Positions 43,901-45,549 of a stretch of 45,549 nt of DNA are shown here, one piece after another. Made by a program: the position numbers and the translations under genes. A model generated the notes under the pieces. That model was not told the DNA's origin, ran no database searches, and worked only from the letters and a program-made list of their open reading frames with translations. Position 1 is the first letter of the stretch; every line of letters begins with the position of its first letter. Location of the stretch: contig JAMONY010000019.1 of the NCBI GenBank assembly GCA_027066325.1, positions 1 to 45,549 of the forward strand. Direction: 5' to 3'. Source of the DNA: Helicobacteraceae bacterium. Lineage in GTDB: Bacteria > Campylobacterota > Campylobacteria > Campylobacterales > Sulfurimonadaceae.

Positions 43901-45549
43901 CTACTTTTGTGAAGTTTGGTTTTTTGGGAGCATAAGCGCTGCTGCTCCTAAATCGTTTGAGTTTGCTCTTTGTTTAAAGTTTAAATGTTTTATATATTGA
44001 TAAGTTAGTGGAAAGTTTGTTAAGTTTTCTGGTAAAGATATAGCTTGATTTTTTATAGATGCTATATCTTTTGGTAAAAGAGTTTCGAGATCTATAGGGA
44101 TCTCTTGTGAAGTTATCGTATTTTCTGCTCCATTGATAGTTGGTCTCTCTCCAATATCTGCATATGGATAGCACTCTGTATCTGTTTCTTGTGTATTCCA
44201 ACCACTACTTATCCAGTTTTTGCCTAAGTTTACAGTTCCGCTGTTGTTACTCATACAGATGTTAGAAGGTACTCCCCCTTCTGTTTCACTAGCAAAGTAG
44301 ATGATATTATTGAACACCTCAATAGTCTCCTTTGAATGGACGATGGGTGTAGATTCAGCAAGTCTCATATCAAAAACTCTAAATCTCCAATCATCATCTT
44401 TGTCATTTAAGATTGAGACTGTGTTGTTAAAAAAGTACAACTTGCCCTCTCTGGCTAACTCGATGTCATTATCCCAGCCATAGTGAACTAAGCTTCCAGC
44501 TACTGTTTTACTACCTATATGATTGAAAAAATTACCATACACATGAGTGCTTCTATATGCTTTTTCAGCCTCTTTGACCTTTTTTAAAATATCTTCATCT
44601 ACACCACCATTGTTAACCGCCCATTTTCTATACTCTTTTTCTATATACCAAGGTGCTGCATCCTCTACCTCTACAAGATCAAGTGAGCGAGAACTGCCGC
44701 TATCGAACCAATTGTAGCGAATTATAGAGCCTGCAACTCTCTCTTTTAGGGTTGTACCTTGTGATAGTGGATCGTTTGGCCCAAAATGGTTGTATTGGTA
44801 AATTGCTCCTATTGCTTGAATATAAAGTGCATGATGTCTAGAGCTTTCTGGTTGGCTATGTCCATGAAAGTAGTTTCCTTCTATGAGGATGTTTCTAGTT
44901 AAATGAGCTTCATTGTACCCTTGAGACATAGTAAAAATTCCGTTGCCACAATTTTCGATCTCATTGTTTTTGATGGTGATGTTGTCACCAGCTTGAATCC
45001 TTATGCAAGCTGCCCCATTTTCATACTCACTACTGCTACCATCGACTCTTGTATAGCTAAATCCTTTTTTTGCATTTTTTATATGAAGACCATCTATGGT
45101 GATGAAGCTATCTTTTAGATCATAGTCTTCATTGTAAATCATAATCATAGCCAAGCCCTCCATGGGTTCATAGGTAGTGTAAGCAGAAGCATCATCAGGA
45201 TCATTTACGGCACCATCACCATCTAAGATAGGTCTCTCACCATTTGATCCGGGAACTCCACAGATTCTTAGAGGCTTATCTTCTGTTCCGCTAGTTCGGA
45301 TAACTATCTTCTCTCTGTAGGGAGTTGGTTTATAAAATATCCTAACACTATCACCAGCTTTTAAGTTATCCCAATCTATATCGCTCAATTTGGCATAATC
45401 TTTACCAGGTCCTACTCTATAATCCACCCCTAAACCACTTGGTTTGCATGCTTGCACTACAGGTGGGGCAGTTGAGCTGCTTGATGAAGAACTTGATGAG
45501 ACAGTTAGGCTGCTTGATGAAGATGCTATGAGGCTGCTTGATGAAGATG
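43901..45549 (-). CDS. Secreted right-handed parallel beta-helix protein with N-terminal poly-Ser linker; 5' end outside window
   Basis: Track start (GTG 45457) is internal: the frame stays open to base 45549, giving ...SSSSSLIASSSSSLTVSSSSSSSSSTAPPVVQACKPSG. Beta-helix pattern ITIDGLHIKNAKKGF, NITIKNNEIENCGNGIF, NILIEGNYFHG. Confidence 0.82.
   Translation of the reverse strand, partial: SSSSSLIASSSSSLTVSSSSSSSSSTAPPVVQACKPSGLGVDYRVGPGKDYAKLSDIDWDNLKAGDSVRIFYKPTPYREKIVIRTSGTEDKPLRICGVPGSNGERPILDGDGAVNDPDDASAYTTYEPMEGLAMIMIYNEDYDLKDSFITIDGLHIKNAKKGFSYTRVDGSSSEYENGAACIRIQAGDNITIKNNEIENCGNGIFTMSQGYNEAHLTRNILIEGNYFHGHSQPESSRHHALYIQAIGAIYQYNHFGPNDPLSQGTTLKERVAGSIIRYNWFDSGSSRSLDLVEVEDAAPWYIEKEYRKWAVNNGGVDEDILKKVKEAEKAYRSTHVYGNFFNHIGSKTVAGSLVHYGWDNDIELAREGKLYFFNNTVSILNDKDDDWRFRVFDMRLAESTPIVHSKETIEVFNNIIYFASETEGGVPSNICMSNNSGTVNLGKNWISSGWNTQETDTECYPYADIGERPTINGAENTITSQEIPIDLETLLPKDIASIKNQAISLPENLTNFPLTYQYIKHLNFKQRANSNDLGAAALMLPKNQTSQK
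45476..45549. repeat. In-frame tandem repeat encoding the Ser-rich linker
   Basis: GCTGCTTGATGAAGA starts at 45476, 45509 and 45533 (spacings 33 and 24, both multiples of 3); continues off the right edge. Confidence 0.8.

Overview
The window is 45.5 kb of dense, AT-rich bacterial chromosome. Gene content and the ruvA-ddl-hydrolase-murF order suggest a Campylobacterota (epsilonproteobacterial, perhaps Sulfurimonas/Sulfurovum-like) genome; this is inference, with no search run. Housekeeping blocks include htpX, ruvA, ddl, murF, a TRAP DctQM pair, pssA, a tRNA-dihydrouridine synthase, yqeY, lpxB with gnnA/gnnB-like genes, an MsbA-like ABC exporter, glyQ, agmatine deiminase and alr. Three accessory blocks stand out. 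(A) Multiheme c-type cytochromes occur at the left edge and again at 12.7-15.6 kb. The second group runs directly into a Cache-like sensor, an OmpR-type regulator, a histidine kinase and a 947-aa M1-peptidase/ChaN(heme-binding)/PDZ fusion. (B) A roughly 9.4 kb five-gene run (30.0-39.5 kb) encodes exported DUF11-like proteins around a 1607-aa Ig-like plus predicted outer-membrane-barrel protein. A near-consensus sigma70 promoter lies in front of it. (C) A secreted beta-helix protein with a poly-Ser tandem-repeat linker runs off the right edge. At DNA level there are two candidate leaderless genes (ankyrin gene, alr), divergent promoters sharing or interleaving their -10 elements, and several palindromes upstream of cytochrome genes. 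No tRNA, rRNA, CRISPR array, IS element or prophage was recognised. Best candidates for an undescribed system are block B and the cytochrome/TCS/M1-ChaN-PDZ run.
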